Source: Buxus sempervirens (taxonomy: Eukaryota > Streptophyta > Magnoliopsida > Buxales > Buxaceae). Taken from it: DNA of 64,000 nucleotides. The DNA is taken from positions 15,923,402 to 15,987,401 of the forward strand of contig OX387183.1 in the NCBI GenBank assembly GCA_947561395.2, given 5' to 3'. A model generated the notes under the pieces. That model made no database searches. It was not told the origin of the DNA and saw only the letters and a program-made list of their open reading frames with translations. The translations under genes and the position numbers were made by a program. Positions 10,594-21,720 of this stretch are shown piece by piece (positions within the stretch are counted from its first letter, which is position 1; every line of letters begins with the position of its first letter).

Positions 10594-11110
10594 TTAGCGG
10601 TGCCTTTTAGTGGCGGTAACCAAATTCCCGCCGCTAAAAGCACTATTACCGGCGGTAAAAGCACTTCCCGCCCCTACAAATTAATTTACCATTTTTTTCG
10701 CGCGAAAATTCTATGGCGCGAATTTTTTGAGCGCGAATTTTTTGAGCGCGAAATAGCTTTTAGCGATGGTAACTACCACCGCTATATTAAGTTTGCCGGC
10801 GGTAACATAACTACCGCCGGCAACAAGTTGGCGGGAAGTTCCCTCGAAGACTTTTAGCGGCGGTAATCGAATTCCCACCTCTAAAAGCCATTTCTTAAAA
10901 AAACAAAAATTACTTTTAGCAGTGGTAATCGAATTCCCGCCGCTACAAGAGGACTTTTAGGGGCTGTAACAAGTTACCGCCCCTAAAAGCGATTTATCAA
11001 AAAAACAAAAATTACTGTTAGCGGCGGTAATCTAATTCCCGCCGCTAAAAGAGGACTTTTAGGGGCCGTAAGGTCATTCCCGCCGTAAAAAATGCATTTG
11101 TGGTGAAAAA
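10594..11110. repeat. Left subterminal repeat region of the CACTA element
   Basis: There are multiple copies of TTTTAGCGGCGGTAA-like units paired with CCGCCGCTAAAAG-like units a few bases away, so each pair could form a hairpin. Variants include AGTGGCGG, AGCAGTGG and AGGGGCTG arms, several with the opposite arm changed to match. In known CACTA elements such subterminal repeats are transposase-binding sites; that role is inferred here. Confidence 0.75.
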
Positions 11111-11129
11111 ATGTAAACTTTTTACTGGC

Positions 11130-11878
11130 AGACATACTGGAGCGCCCCACGGAGACATACTGGGTCTAATGAAACCTTTTTCCTGGAACTCATCTAACTG
11201 TTTCTTAAGTTCCTCCTATTCTGGTTTCGCAAGCCTATAGGGTGGTTTCGAAACTGGAGCCGTACCAGGCATCAACTGTATCCTGAACTCTACTCCTCTA
11301 GCAGGTGGTAATCCAGGCAAATCCTCTGGAAACACATCCGCAAACTCCTGTACAACAGGTACATCGGAGATGACAAGGGTGTCACTCCTAAGCTCCTCTG
11401 CTATCACAGATGTTACCAGACCAATTCGAGACTTCAACCCCTCACATTTGAAACAATGAGTGGTCTGATCTGGCCCTCTAACTATCACTGTACTCGCATA
11501 ACAATCCAACGTCACATGGTGTCTACATAGCCAATCCATCCCCAATATCACATCAAAACCCCCAATGTCTAAGGCAATCAAATCACCAGACAACTCCAAT
11601 CTACCCAATCTAATCATACAGTCTCTATACATATGTTCCACTCGAGTAGACTCTCCCAAAGGTGTGTGCACAGACAAAGCAGTATCCAATTCAGTGGGTG
11701 ACAAACCAATCCGTTGTGCACAAGCAGACGATATAAAAGAATGGGAAGCACCAGAATCAAACAGAACACATGCTGATCTACCACAGATGAAGAGAATACC
11801 TCCAATCAACTCAGGTGCCTCAGGATCACCCTCAATATCCTCCACACGATCGGGCTCACGCTCCTCATGTGCATCCAC
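11130..11878 (-). pseudogene. pol: Tekay/Del-like protease and start of reverse transcriptase, truncated
   Basis: An aspartic-protease active site, FDSGASHSFIS, is encoded around 11720-11750. It is followed by the conserved ILGMDWL segment and, after a linker, the reverse-transcriptase N-terminus with [13 protein letters not shown] and [14 protein letters not shown] residues. A TAG stop at 11214-11216 interrupts this frame. The protein sequence ends at the junction near 11125. The frame is the same as that of the upstream gag pieces, so only single-base stops separate them. Confidence 0.8.
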
Positions 11879-11932
11879 TGCATATACCCTCGCTGGCTGC
11901 TGCTGAGCAGGTACTGCCTGCCTCTGGCCTCC

Positions 11933-13075
11933 TCATTGAACTGGTCCTCGGCCCTGGGGCTTCTGCCCAACCGGTGCTCTCTGAGCTGGTTGCTGGAACT
12001 GTGGCCTCTGTGGAAAAGCAGGCGCGGTCTCTGGCGATGGTAATGCCGGTCGTGGCACAGCTAACGGCTGATAACTAGTAGGAAACCGACACTCCATGAT
12101 CCTGTGACCCGGCCTACCGCATCGGTAGCAGGTGCCTGGCGCTGCAACACACGGTCCAGGTACATGGTATCTACCGCAACTGGCACATGCCTTCGGAACT
12201 ACTCTATACTGTCCTCCTGCAGGCTCTGCCCTAGTCCAGTCTCTGGGTCTCTTGTTCCCACTAAGGAAACCTCTCTGATCTGCCGGCCTCATAGACGGCC
12301 TAGCTCTGCTCTAGCTCGCTCTAGCCTCCAAGTCACTCTCAGCTCTAGTGGCTCTACGTATCACGTCCTTCAGTTCGGTGCACAAGAGTACTGTCAGCAT
12401 ACTCCTAATCTCAGGCTTCAGACCCCGTTCAAAATGTGAAGTCAGCCTCCTCTCATCCTGTGTCATATGAGGTGCAAATCGGGACAAGGCTGCAAATCTA
12501 GCCTCGTACTGAGCCACTGTCTGGCCTCCCTGAGTAATCTCCATAAATTCCCGCTCCTTCTTGAGCCGGACTTCCTCAGAAAAATACTGGTCATAGAAGA
12601 CCTCTCGGAATCTATCCCAAGTCATGTACGTAGCCTGTGGATCCTGCCTCTTCCTGGCTGTCCACCAGTGCACTGCCTCTCCCTCAAACAAGAATGCTGC
12701 CAAACGCACTCTCCGGTCCATAGGGCATCCCATAGCCTCAAAAATCCACTCGACTCTCATCAGCCATCTCTCAGCCTCCATAGGATCTGGTCGTCCACTG
12801 AAGATAGGTGGATCCAATTTCCTGAATTGCTCAAGATCCTTGGCCGTATCTATGGCCTGCTCATGTATAGGCTCCTCTCCGTGACCATTGCCACCATTCC
12901 CGCCATTGCCATGCTGGCTCAGTCTCTCCTCCCTTTCCTTGGCAAGAAGCTCTGCCAAGGTGCCAACAACAGTCCATATATCACCCGCTGGAGGTGGTGG
13001 AGGTAGTGGAACATCCTGCTGCTCCTCCTCAATAGGATCAACTCTAGCACGTCTTCCCCTACCAGCCATCTGCAA
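11933..13075 (-). pseudogene. gag: Tekay/Del-like gag with CCHC zinc knuckle, two in-frame stops
   Basis: It begins at 13075 and stays in one reading frame through stops at about 12311 and 11933. The N-terminal part has a Pro-rich segment, then a retrotransposon gag domain (about 12860-12400) with FxGRPDPMEAERWL and AVHWW motifs. The CCHC knuckle CYRCGRPGHRIMEC is encoded near 12134-12093, followed by a Pro/Gln-rich linker. The presence of only two stops over about 380 codons suggests that this insertion is younger than Tat element 1. The start ATG lies about 95 bases after the primer-binding site, which is normal spacing. Confidence 0.8.
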
Positions 13076-13170
13076 AATACAATTTCACTTGTTAGAATCC
13101 AATAATTCTAGGGGTTCTATCTAGCGTACTCACAATCCCATTCCCCTAAAGCTGGCTAATCTAAGGTTAG

Positions 13171-13189
13171 GACCATTGCTCTGATACCA
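13171..13189 (-). promoter_or_regulatory. Primer-binding site complementary to initiator tRNA-Met
   Basis: On the minus strand it reads TGGTATCAGAGCAATGGTC, the classical plant tRNA-iMet primer-binding site, four bases downstream of the LTR end at 13194. This fixes the LTR orientation and boundary. Confidence 0.9.
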
Positions 13190-13193
13190 TCTC

Positions 13194-15561
13194 TGTAACG
13201 CCCCGAACCCAGGTCAGTGCAAACCGGCACCCGACCCGAACCCGGTTCGCTACTGTAACAACCCGAATTTAGTTCAACAACCAAATCCGAGGTGTTACTG
13301 GCCCATATCAATTACAACATCAATAAATACCAGACCAAAGAAAGAAAATCCAATCCATATATTAAACTATCAGAGTTGCGGAAACAAATATGTGCGGAAG
13401 TGTAGATCAAAATCCTCAAACAAGCATAAAGCTTGACCATCAGTCAGTAATATCAAAGTCTGGTAAAATAGACGGGTTACTATCTCTCTCTCTCATCTCT
13501 CTCATACATCAATCCATATAAATGATAATAAACCAATCAAAATGCTAAATCTATAACATCAATCCACCTCAGATGAGATCTGGATAATAATAGTCCTCCG
13601 GCGAATACTCGGCTATCTCTCCCTGGAAGTCTAAGAGATCCCCCTCTCGCGTATCAGCTGAAAAAATGGAATAGAAGTAGGGTGAGATACGAATATCTCA
13701 GTAGGTAACACATGCATGACTAAACAGTTAATATATGCAAAGTAACATTTCATGCACGAGTAAGCAACATCGATAAATCAGGCTCGCATAATCATTTAAA
13801 CCATTCATGAACACAAAACAGTTCTATATATAATTTTCAGCAAGTTTTAATATAAGAACTCAATAGCCAAATCAGTAGCATAATCCATACTTTGCCAGGA
13901 TGTACTAAGCAGTCACATCCAACCAATATCCCAATCACATGCATCCCGCACGTGCACAATAAGAATAATAATCATATCAAGTGTTGTGGTTTCAGTGTCA
14001 TTGTAGGACTCACAAAGTAAGATAAACCTTTTGAGATGATTCTCAACCAATTGCTATACCACCGTGCGACTTAGGAGCGATGCTACTAATGATACTCAAG
14101 CCCCATGCAGCGCAGCTTAGACAAGAGCCGTAGTCACCGACTTATTGCACACGTACCCATCAAAGTTGGCATGTACCACCAGCATGCAGCACCAGAATCA
14201 ATACATGGAGGTGGTTGCTTATCCACATGTACAGGGAATCACCAGCGGCTCACCGGGGTGTCCCTCCAGACATAGGACCTTCCCAGACAAACTAACTTGC
14301 AAAGGAAGCGCGTCGCATATGGGAGTAACTCAACCCAAATGACATATCCCTCAGCTATCTAGCTACGACTATGGATCCATAACCAGCTATGCCCACTAGA
14401 CTCCAAAATTCCCTAAAGTATCATATTTCTATAAGGGTTGGTGCCTAGCGGCATATAATGGTTATATCTGTACATTCACTTCATTATTCAGTCATTCGGA
14501 TTCTGAATTCTCTTTATAATGTCTTATGATTTAAAATATCATTTAGAAGTGTTTAGATAATAAAATGGTAGTTAGGCTCTTCCAAAATCACATTTCTCCT
14601 TTTCCTTCAAAACTTGGCAACTAATGTCCTAAATATCTCCCTAATTTGTTTTTCTGTAAAACAGGGATTTAGGTAGTTTATTTTGGTCTTAAAGCACCTT
14701 AATTAATCATTAAAATTGTCTAAAAATAGTTTAGAATTGAATTAACTTCGAAATTATGAAAAATTGGAAATTCTGCTGAGAGCGCCTGGGATCGCTCAGG
14801 ATCGCTCAGGATCGCTCCGGGCGGTCATCAGTCGGCGGTAGTGCAAATTCGAGCGCCCACGGTCCGTCGTCCCGCGGTCCACGGCGTCCTCAAATTTATA
14901 ACCAGCGCCTAGGATCGCCGATGAGCGCCTCGCACAGTCGAGGTCGGCGGTCTCACCAAATCGAGCAGAAACAGCTCTACATCGTGATTTTTCTCGTCTA
15001 AACTCATTCTAATGTATTTCAAACATGCTTAGCTAACTAAATACAACATTACATATCATGGAAACATGCGTTTGCGATTAAACAGAGATAAATCGGAATT
15101 TAAAACCAAAACGGTGTCACCTACCTCGTATACGCGCGTTCCTCTTCTTCTCCTCTGATCAGCAACCCTCAAATCTCTCTTCAGTTGCAAAGCAATGCTC
15201 TGGGCAAGATTACTTGGTCTTCCTCCCTCCTTCTCTTTCTTCTCTTCTCGGTCGTTCAACTCTCGTCGCTTGCGGCTCTTCAATACAAGCGAGAATACAC
15301 GTATAAGAATTAGGTTAATTCTTTATACATATTTATACCCCCTGATCCTATGCATCTCCCATGCAACTCTTCTATACACATTGCCCAATCAGAATACATA
15401 CCTCGATATCTCACGATCGGACGGTCAGATCTGCGTCTAATTCTGGATCTCCGCTAAGTTGATCATCCCCTACAATATTAAAATGTTTCTATCAATCATA
15501 ACTCTGGGTAATATTATTTACTAAATTAATTTATTATTTAAGGAAAATTCGGGGTTTTACA
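13194..15561 (-). mobile_element. LTR D1 (5' LTR of the Tekay/Del-like fragment)
   Basis: This 2368-bp LTR, read on the minus strand, begins TGTAAAACCCCGAA and ends GGGGCGTTACA. It is closely similar along its length to solo LTR D2 (18108-20445), and the end motifs are shared with D3. A CpG-rich island (about 14778-14960) with repeated GATCGCTC and GCGGTC words stands out in otherwise AT-rich sequence. Another conserved block (about 14040-14460) is recognisable in D2 and D3. Confidence 0.85.
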
Positions 15562-15730
15562 TCTCTCTCTACAGATTTCTTCAAAGGTTTCACTCTCTCT
15601 CTATCTCTCTTTCTCTCTCTCTCTATCTCTATCTCTCTTTCTCAAACTCTCTCTATCCCTATCTCCTTCTCTCTCTCTCTCTCTCTCTCTCTCGCTCTTT
15701 CTCTCTCTCTCACTCTCTCTAAAAATCTCT
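15562..15730. repeat. CT-rich low-complexity tract
   Basis: Interrupted (CT)n/(TC)n repeats lie directly after the LTR D1 border, within the CACTA element. They may have expanded from the flanking CT sequence, and they hide any target duplication of the gypsy insertion. Confidence 0.9.
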
Positions 15731-15779
15731 GCTGCCGAATGACAGCAGAAATTTTTTTTATTTTTTTAATATGTTTTTT

Positions 15780-16031
15780 GCAGCGGTAAATTACCACCGC
15801 TAAAAGCCATTATACGGTTTTTTTTTATTTTTAATATTTTTTTACCGGCGGTATTATTCCGACGGTAATGGCTTAGAAATAGCGGCGGTAAGGAAATTAC
15901 TGCCGCTAAAACCATTACCGTCAGCATTTTTTGTGACGGGAGACCTTACCGACGGTAATGGTATTACCGGCGGTAATTGTATATTTACCGGCGGTACCCT
16001 ACCGCCGGTAAAAACTTGCTTTTTTGTAGTG
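15780..16031. repeat. Right subterminal repeat region and TIR of the CACTA element
   Basis: GCGGTAA, ACCGGCGGTA and their complements are packed in both orientations up to the terminal TTTTTTGTAGTG. The composition and spacing match the left subterminal region (10594-11110). Confidence 0.75.
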
Positions 16032-16034
16032 AGT

Positions 16035-16440
16035 TGGAAGCCATCATTTCCCAAATCATGGCACCAAATGCCATCTCCTTCTCAGTTAAAGATTTGCCGC
16101 CAGAAGGGTATGATCATATTGAACCTCTGTATATCACCGTCAAGTGTTGTGATAAGATAGTGAAAAGAGCTATGATGGACAATGGTTGGCCCTGAACATC
16201 TATCCAATAAGGACTTTCCACAGTCTGCAACTCGATTCCTCCCTCATTAAGCACAGTATCCACAATGTTAGGGGTTTGACAACTCAAAGAGGGAGTCCAT
16301 CGAGGAGATTATTTTGACTGTAGTTATGGCTGAAAAGCCCTTCACACTTGTATTTGAAGTAATGGACATCAATGCTTCTTTCAACCTACTAATTGGACGA
16401 CCCTTTTTACATCATGCGGAGCAGTACCTTCTTCTTTACA
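16035..16440 (+). pseudogene. Tat element 1: retropepsin-like protease, broken
   Basis: This is the direct continuation of the polyprotein after the CACTA insertion. The segment LPPEGYDHIEPLYITVKC precedes MMDNG, the lineage's form of the Asp-Thr/Ser-Gly active site. A TGA at about 16193 and frameshifts follow. The later ASFNLLIGRPF motif (about 16370-16405) is the conserved flap/C-terminal part. The same layout is intact in frame in element 2 (35497-36126). Confidence 0.7.
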
Positions 16441-17440
16441 CAGGATGGTGAGATTCATTTTCGCGAACGAGCTAATAACTGTGCATGAAAGGCTAGGGGT
16501 GCCCTACGTTGACTATGAGTTACCCACTTCACTGAACTTCCAAGCTGTGGAAATGATCAATGTCGTCAATATCCCTAAACATGAAAGGAGGCAATAGTCC
16601 AGGAAGAGAAGGAAAAATGCAGTGTTTGGCACTGCTGAATGCGCCGACTGGGGATTGCGGGCAGGAGAAGGATTAAGCCGTTATAAGCAAGGAATAAAGA
16701 CAGCCATACAAGTGTCTGAGGCAGCAGTCGGATTCGGGGTCGCCTATGACCCAATGCCAAAGGATTATGCAAGAGGAGTTCATTGGTATGGTCGAAGTGG
16801 GTGATGCTGAACTGAAGAGGAAAATGCTGAGCCACTCAAAAACTGGAGTTCCACCCCTTTTGCAGTCAACAAGGCTAACCTTCTGCAGGGAGTTCCCACA
16901 ACATCTTTTGATGCTTTTGTTGTAGAGAACTCTGCCCTTTTCAATTAATATCTGAATCAGTTCTTCTATTTGCATGTGTCTGGAAATGAAAGTAAAAACA
17001 AACATAACCATGCTAAACCCTGTAATCCTAATGTTGATCTCGACGCACACCCAGATGGGCCGAAGCACGAGATAGGCAATAAGGTTATAATGGAAACAAC
17101 TGCAAACCTTGGCATTAAACAATCAATTGAACATGCAAAAATAATAATAGAAGAGCACAAGCAAGTGCTTAATGCAAAAAAAGAGCAAAACCTTAATAGG
17201 CCAGACTTGGTCACATGCCCGTTGCAGAAGAATGATTTAGACGTTGTCCCTGATACCGACTTGGACAAGTCTTTTGAGTACAAGGACGACGATGAATCAT
17301 TGGAGACCCCACCTGAAATTCAGCTCGCCTTGGAAAGACACGAAAAGGGGCTCCAAGCTAATATTGAGGAAACTAAACCTGTTAACATAGGTGAACCAGC
17401 ACAGCCTAAAATTCTTCAAATCTGTAAAAAGTTGTCTCAA
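16441..17440 (+). pseudogene. Tat element 1: linker between protease and reverse transcriptase, with G-patch-like segment
   Basis: The frames are fragmented. Around 16655-16770 the sequence encodes a Gly-rich segment (GEGLSRYKQGIKTA... and GFGVAYDPMPKD) that resembles the G-patch found at this position in some Tat elements; I hold this loosely. The frame from 16970 to 17656 encodes a charged linker that leads into the reverse transcriptase. Confidence 0.4.
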
Positions 17441-18107
17441 ACATTGAAAAAGCGGATGTTTGAATTTTTAAAGTCTTACTCTGACGTGTTTGCATGGTCG
17501 TATGAGGAATGGGCCCTAAAGATTAAAGAAGAGGTCACCAAGCAGCTAGATGCTGGGTTCTTGCAAGTGATTGCTTACCCAGATTGGTTAGCCAACATTG
17601 TGCCGGTTTCAAAGAAAGACGGAAAGGTCAAAATGTGCGTCGACTACAAGATTTGAACAGGGCAAGCCCAAAGGATGATTTTCCGCTACCACATATTGAT
17701 GTTTTGGTTGACAACACCGTGACGCATTCAATGTTCTCATTCGTGGACGGATTCTCTGGTTACAACCAGATAAGGATGGCACCTAAAGATATGAAGAAAA
17801 CATCCTTTAACACGCACTGGGGCACCTATTGCTACCGGGTGATGCTGTTCGGATTAAAGAATGCGGGTGCAACATATCAGCGTGCAATGACTTTGTTGTT
17901 CCATGACATGATGCACCAGGAGGTGGAGGTGTATGTGGATGATATGATCGCGAAGTCAAAATAGGAAGAAGATCATTTGGTGAACCTTGGAAATCTATTT
18001 GACAAACGCAGGAAGTTTAAGCTCAAGCTCAATCCGAACAAGTGCGTATTTGGAGTTACCTCAGGAAAACTACTTGGTTTTAATATTGGCAAGCGCGGAA
18101 TTGAAGT
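17441..18107 (+). pseudogene. pol: Tat element 1: reverse transcriptase, N-terminal part
   Basis: The recognisable motif order is SDVFAWSYEE, then EEVTKQLDAGFLQ, NIVPVSKKDGKVKMCVDY, SPKDDFPLPHIDVLVD, FSFVDGFSGYNQIRMAP (first catalytic Asp), the LFGLKNAGATYQRAM segment, and VYVDDM (catalytic Asp pair, about 17929-17946). A frameshift near 17655 and a TAG at about 17962 are decay. The domain is cut at 18107 by solo LTR D2 and continues at 20446. Confidence 0.85.
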
Positions 18108-20445
18108 TGTAACGCCCCGAACCCGGGTCAGTGCAAACCGGCACCCGACCCGAACCCGGTTCGCTACTGTAACAACCCGAATTTAGTTCAACAACCAAAT
18201 CCGAGGTGTTACTGGCCCATATCAAATACAACATCAACAACGTACCAGACCAAAGAATCAAAATCCATTCACTTTATTATACTATCAGAGTTGCGGAAAC
18301 AAGTATGTGCGGAAGTGTAGTTCGAAATCCTCAACTAAACATAAAGCTTGACCATCAGTCAGTAATATCAAAGTCTGGTAAAATAAACTGGGTACTATCT
18401 CTCTCTTCTCTCAATACATCAACCCAATGAATAATAATAGTCCAATCAAAAGTGCTAAGTCTATAACATTAATCCACCTCAAACAAGATCTGGATAATAG
18501 TAATCCTCCGGTGAATACTCAGCTATCTCTCCCTGGAAGTCTAAGAGATCCCCCTCTCGCGTATCAGCTGAAAAATGGAATAAAAGTAGGGTGAGATACG
18601 AATATCCCAGTAGGTAACACATGCATGACTAAACAGTTAATATAAGTAAAGTAACAGTTCATGCACGATTAAGCAACATCGACTAATCAGGCTCGCATAA
18701 TCATTTATACCATTCATGAACACAAAACAGTTTGATAAACAGTTCTAGAAATGAATTTCCGCAAGTTTTAATATAAGAATCAAATAGCCAAAACAGTAAC
18801 ATAATCCACACATTGCCAGGATGTACTAAACAGTCACATCCGACCAAATATCTCAATCACATGCCTCCCGCATGTGTACAATAATAATAAAAAGTGTTGT
18901 GATTTCAGTGTCATTGTAGGACTCACAAAGATAGATAAACCTTTTGAGATGAATCTCAACCAATTGCTATACCACCGTGTGACTTAGGAGCAATGCTACT
19001 AATGATACTCAAGTCCCATGCAGCGCAGCTTAGACAAGAGCCGTAGTCACTGACTTATTGCACACGTACCCATCAGAGTTGGCATGTACCACCAGCATGC
19101 AGCACCAGAATCAATACATGGAGATGGTCGCTTATCCACATGTACAGGGAATCACCAGCGGCTCACCGGGGTGTCCCTCCAGACATAGGACCTTCCCAGA
19201 CAAACTAACTTGCAAAGGAAGCGCGTCGCATATAGGAGTAACTCAACCCAAATGACATATCCCTCAGCTATCTAGCCACGACTATGGATCCATAACCAGC
19301 TATGCCCACTAGACTCCAAAATTCCCTAAAGTATCATATTTCTATAAGGGTTGGTGCCTAGCGGCATATAATGGTTATATCTGTACATTTACTTCAATAT
19401 TCGGTCATCTGAATTCTGGATTCTCTTTAGAATGTCTTCTGATTTATAATGCCATTTAGAGGTGTTTTGATAATCAAATGGTAGTTAGGTTTTTCCAAAA
19501 TCACATTTCTTAATTACCTTTAAAACTTGGCAACTAATGTCCTAAATATCTCTCTAATTTATTTTTCTGTAAAACAGGGAATTAGATAGTTTATTTTGGT
19601 CTTAAAATACCTTAATTAGTCACTAAAATTGTCTAAAAATAGTTTAGAGTTGAATTAGGTTCGAAATTATGAAAATCTGAAATTTCTGCTTAGAGCGCCT
19701 AGGATCGCCCTGGCGGTCCCTAGTCAGCGGTAGTTCATTTTCGAGCGCCTACGGTCCGTCGTCCCGCGGTCTCTGGCGTCCTCAATTTTTATAACTAGCG
19801 CCTCGGAGCGCCGATGATCGCCGAGCACAGTCGATGTCGGCGGTCATACAAAATCGAGCAGAAACAGTTCTAAATCATGATTTTTCTCGTCTAAATTCAT
19901 TCTAATGTATTTATAACATGCTTATCTAACTAAATACACAATTACATATAATAGAAACATGTGTTTGTGATTAAACGAAGGCAAATCCAATTTCTGAAAA
20001 CAAAACGATGTCACCTACTTCTTATACGCGCGTTCCTCTTCTTCCCTTCTAAACAGCAACACTCCAATCTCTCTACAGTTGCAAAACAACTTTCATAGCA
20101 AGGCAAACCCTGGTCGTTCACCCTTCTTCTTCTTCTTCTTCTCTTCTCGGCTTTGGTTTGGTCGTGTGCGGCTATTCAATACGAACGACATACCTAGGTT
20201 ATTTTTTATATATATATATACTTCTTGATCCCATGTATCTCTCATGCAAACTCTACTATACACTCTGCCCAGTTAGAATGCATACCTCGATATCTCATGA
20301 TCGGACGGTCAGATCTGCATCTAATTCTGGATCTCTGCTAAATTGATCACCCCCTACAATAATAAAATATTTCCATCAATCATAACTCTCAGTAATATTA
20401 TTTACTAATTTAATTCATTATTTAAGGAAAATTCGGGGTTTTATA
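18108..20445 (-). mobile_element. Solo LTR D2 (Tekay/Del-like), inserted in the Tat reverse transcriptase
   Basis: This 2338-bp segment has ends TGTAACGCCCC on the left and GGGGTTTTATA on the right (minus orientation). The 5-bp target duplication GAAGT is at 18103-18107 and 20446-20450. The right terminal dinucleotide is TA instead of CA, a point change. It is very similar to D1 throughout, including the CpG-rich island (about 19690-19870). No internal retrotransposon sequence is present, so it is a solo LTR left by recombination between two LTRs. Confidence 0.92.
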
Positions 20446-20699
20446 GAAGTTGACCCCGCCAAAGCTAAGGCGATTCTGGAAATGCCTCCTCTGTCAACAG
20501 AAAAGGAAGTTAGAGGCTTCCTAGGCAGATTGCAATACATCAGTCGATTCATCGCACAGCTGACTCCAGTGTGCGGATCGATATTTAAACTGCTAGAGAC
20601 GGACAACCCTGTGGTCTAGAACGAGGATTGCCATAGAGCATTTGATAAGATCAAGGCGTATTTAATGAATCCATTGGTACTGATCCCACCAGTGCCAGG
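20446..20699 (+). pseudogene. pol: Tat element 1: reverse transcriptase, C-terminal (thumb) part
   Basis: After the solo LTR the frame resumes with EVDPAKAKAILEMPPLSTEK and GFLGRLQYISRFI, the standard thumb/connection residues after the palm domain. A stop (TAG) at about 20619 breaks it. The join with 18107 is exact when the GAAGT duplication is counted once. Confidence 0.85.
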
Positions 20700-21110
20700 G
20701 CGACCATTGATCATGTATTTGACTGTCTCTAAAACGGCTATAGGATGCGGGTTAGGAAAACACGATGAAACTAGAAGAAAGAACAAGCGATCTACTATCT
20801 GAGTGAGAAGTTCACCGATTATGAAACAAGGTACTCAATGCTTGAAAAAATGTGTTGTACTTTAGCTTGGACCGCACAGAAGCTCAGACATTACCTGCTC
20901 AACCACACAATCCTACTTATCTCAAATTTAGATCCATTGAAGTACATCTTTGAGAAACCAATTTCAACTGGAAGGGTAGCAAGGTGGCAGATCTTTTTAT
21001 TCGAGTATGACATTGTTTATATCACAAGGAAGGCAATAAAAGGACAAGCAGTAGCAGATCACCTTACCAGGCATCCTCTGCCGGATTATCAACCACTTCT
21101 AACACACCTC
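20700..21110 (+). pseudogene. Tat element 1: gypsy RNase H
   Basis: The segment encodes YLTVSKTAIGCGLGKHDET, a frameshifted middle, and LEKMCCTLAWTAQKLRHYLL, then GRVARWQIFLFEYD and KGQAVADHL. These are the usual landmarks of the gypsy RNase H domain that directly follows the reverse transcriptase. Stops near 20800 show it is not functional. Confidence 0.8.
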
Positions 21111-21149
21111 CCAAATGAAGATGTGATGTGTGGAGAGTCAATTGAGGAA

Positions 21150-21719
21150 AGAGATGAAACCAAGTGGAGAATGTTCTTTGATGGGGCAGTCAATGTCAGT
21201 GGAAAAGGAATTGGAGCCGTACTAGTCTCCCCAGAAGGTGTCCATTAACCGATAGCGGCTAAACTCTTGTTCTATTGCACTAATAACATGGCAAAATATG
21301 AAGCGTGCGTATTAGGCTTGCGAGCAGCAATCGAGATGCATATACAAGAGTTGGAAGTATTCGGAGATTCAAGCCTCATTATCAATCAAGTAGTTGGAGA
21401 TTGGAAGACAAGAGACTCAAAACTGGTTCCATACCAAGAAATGATCAAAGAATTGGAAGAGCATATGGGAAGCGTGACATTCAACTATATGCCACGAATC
21501 AGGATTCAGTTCGTCAATGCCTTAGCTACACTCGCTTCCATGATGAGCATAACGGACAATTCCCTGGTGCAGCCTCTAGAAATAAAAGTGCGACGCTTGC
21601 CAATATATTGTTTCAGTATTGAAAAGAACAGGCCTGAAGCTGAACCATGGTATGCATACATTGAGAGGTACCTAAAAGATAGAACTTTGCCAGATGGTGC
21701 CACGGCCGCAGAGAGATGA
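21150..21719 (+). pseudogene. Tat element 1: second, archaeal-type RNase H
   Basis: The motif order is MFFDGAVNVSGKGIGAVLVSP (first Asp), AKYEACVLGLRAAI (Glu), EVFGDSSLIINQVVGDW (Asp) and FVNALATLAS. The last motif normally carries a catalytic Asp (ADALATLAS in relatives); here Asn replaces it, so a key residue is missing. A TAA at 21247-21249 also splits the frame. A second RNase H of this type between the first RNase H and the integrase identifies the Tat lineage. Confidence 0.82.
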
Positions 21720-21720
21720 A

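Larger units (their letters stand above)
11125..15561 (-). mobile_element. Truncated Tekay/Del-like gypsy retrotransposon inside the CACTA element
   Basis: Read on the minus strand: LTR D1 (15561-13194), tRNA-iMet primer-binding site (13189-13171), gag (13075-11933), protease (11878 onward) and the first part of the reverse transcriptase, which stops near 11125 at a junction with CACTA sequence. The rest of the polymerase and the other LTR are missing. No target duplication is found (left flank is internal; the right flank is a CT-rich repeat). The long LTR, the CCHC gag and the PBS fit the chromovirus Tekay/Del lineage, but without integrase or chromodomain this is a probable assignment only. 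Confidence 0.7.
10574..16031. mobile_element. CACTA (En/Spm) DNA transposon, non-autonomous, with captured or nested gypsy fragment
   Basis: The left end reads CACTAAAAAAATGAGG (from 10574) and the right end TTTTTTGTAGTG (to 16031), whose reverse complement is CACTACAAAAAA. The flanking trinucleotides are AGT at 10571-10573 and AGT at 16032-16034, a perfect 3-bp target duplication as expected for CACTA transposons. Both ends carry dense subterminal GGCGGTAA/TTACCGCC repeats. No CACTA transposase is visible inside. Most of the interior (about 11125-15561) is a truncated minus-strand gypsy element. The left TIR is degenerate relative to the right. The insertion separates the gag linker from the protease of Tat element 1. 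Confidence 0.85.

Noticed and set aside
14145..14342. Short frames at 14145-14342 and 19058-19255 with nearly identical products
   Set aside because: They are the same non-coding block of the two related LTRs D1 and D2, and the similarity reflects the LTR, not a gene.
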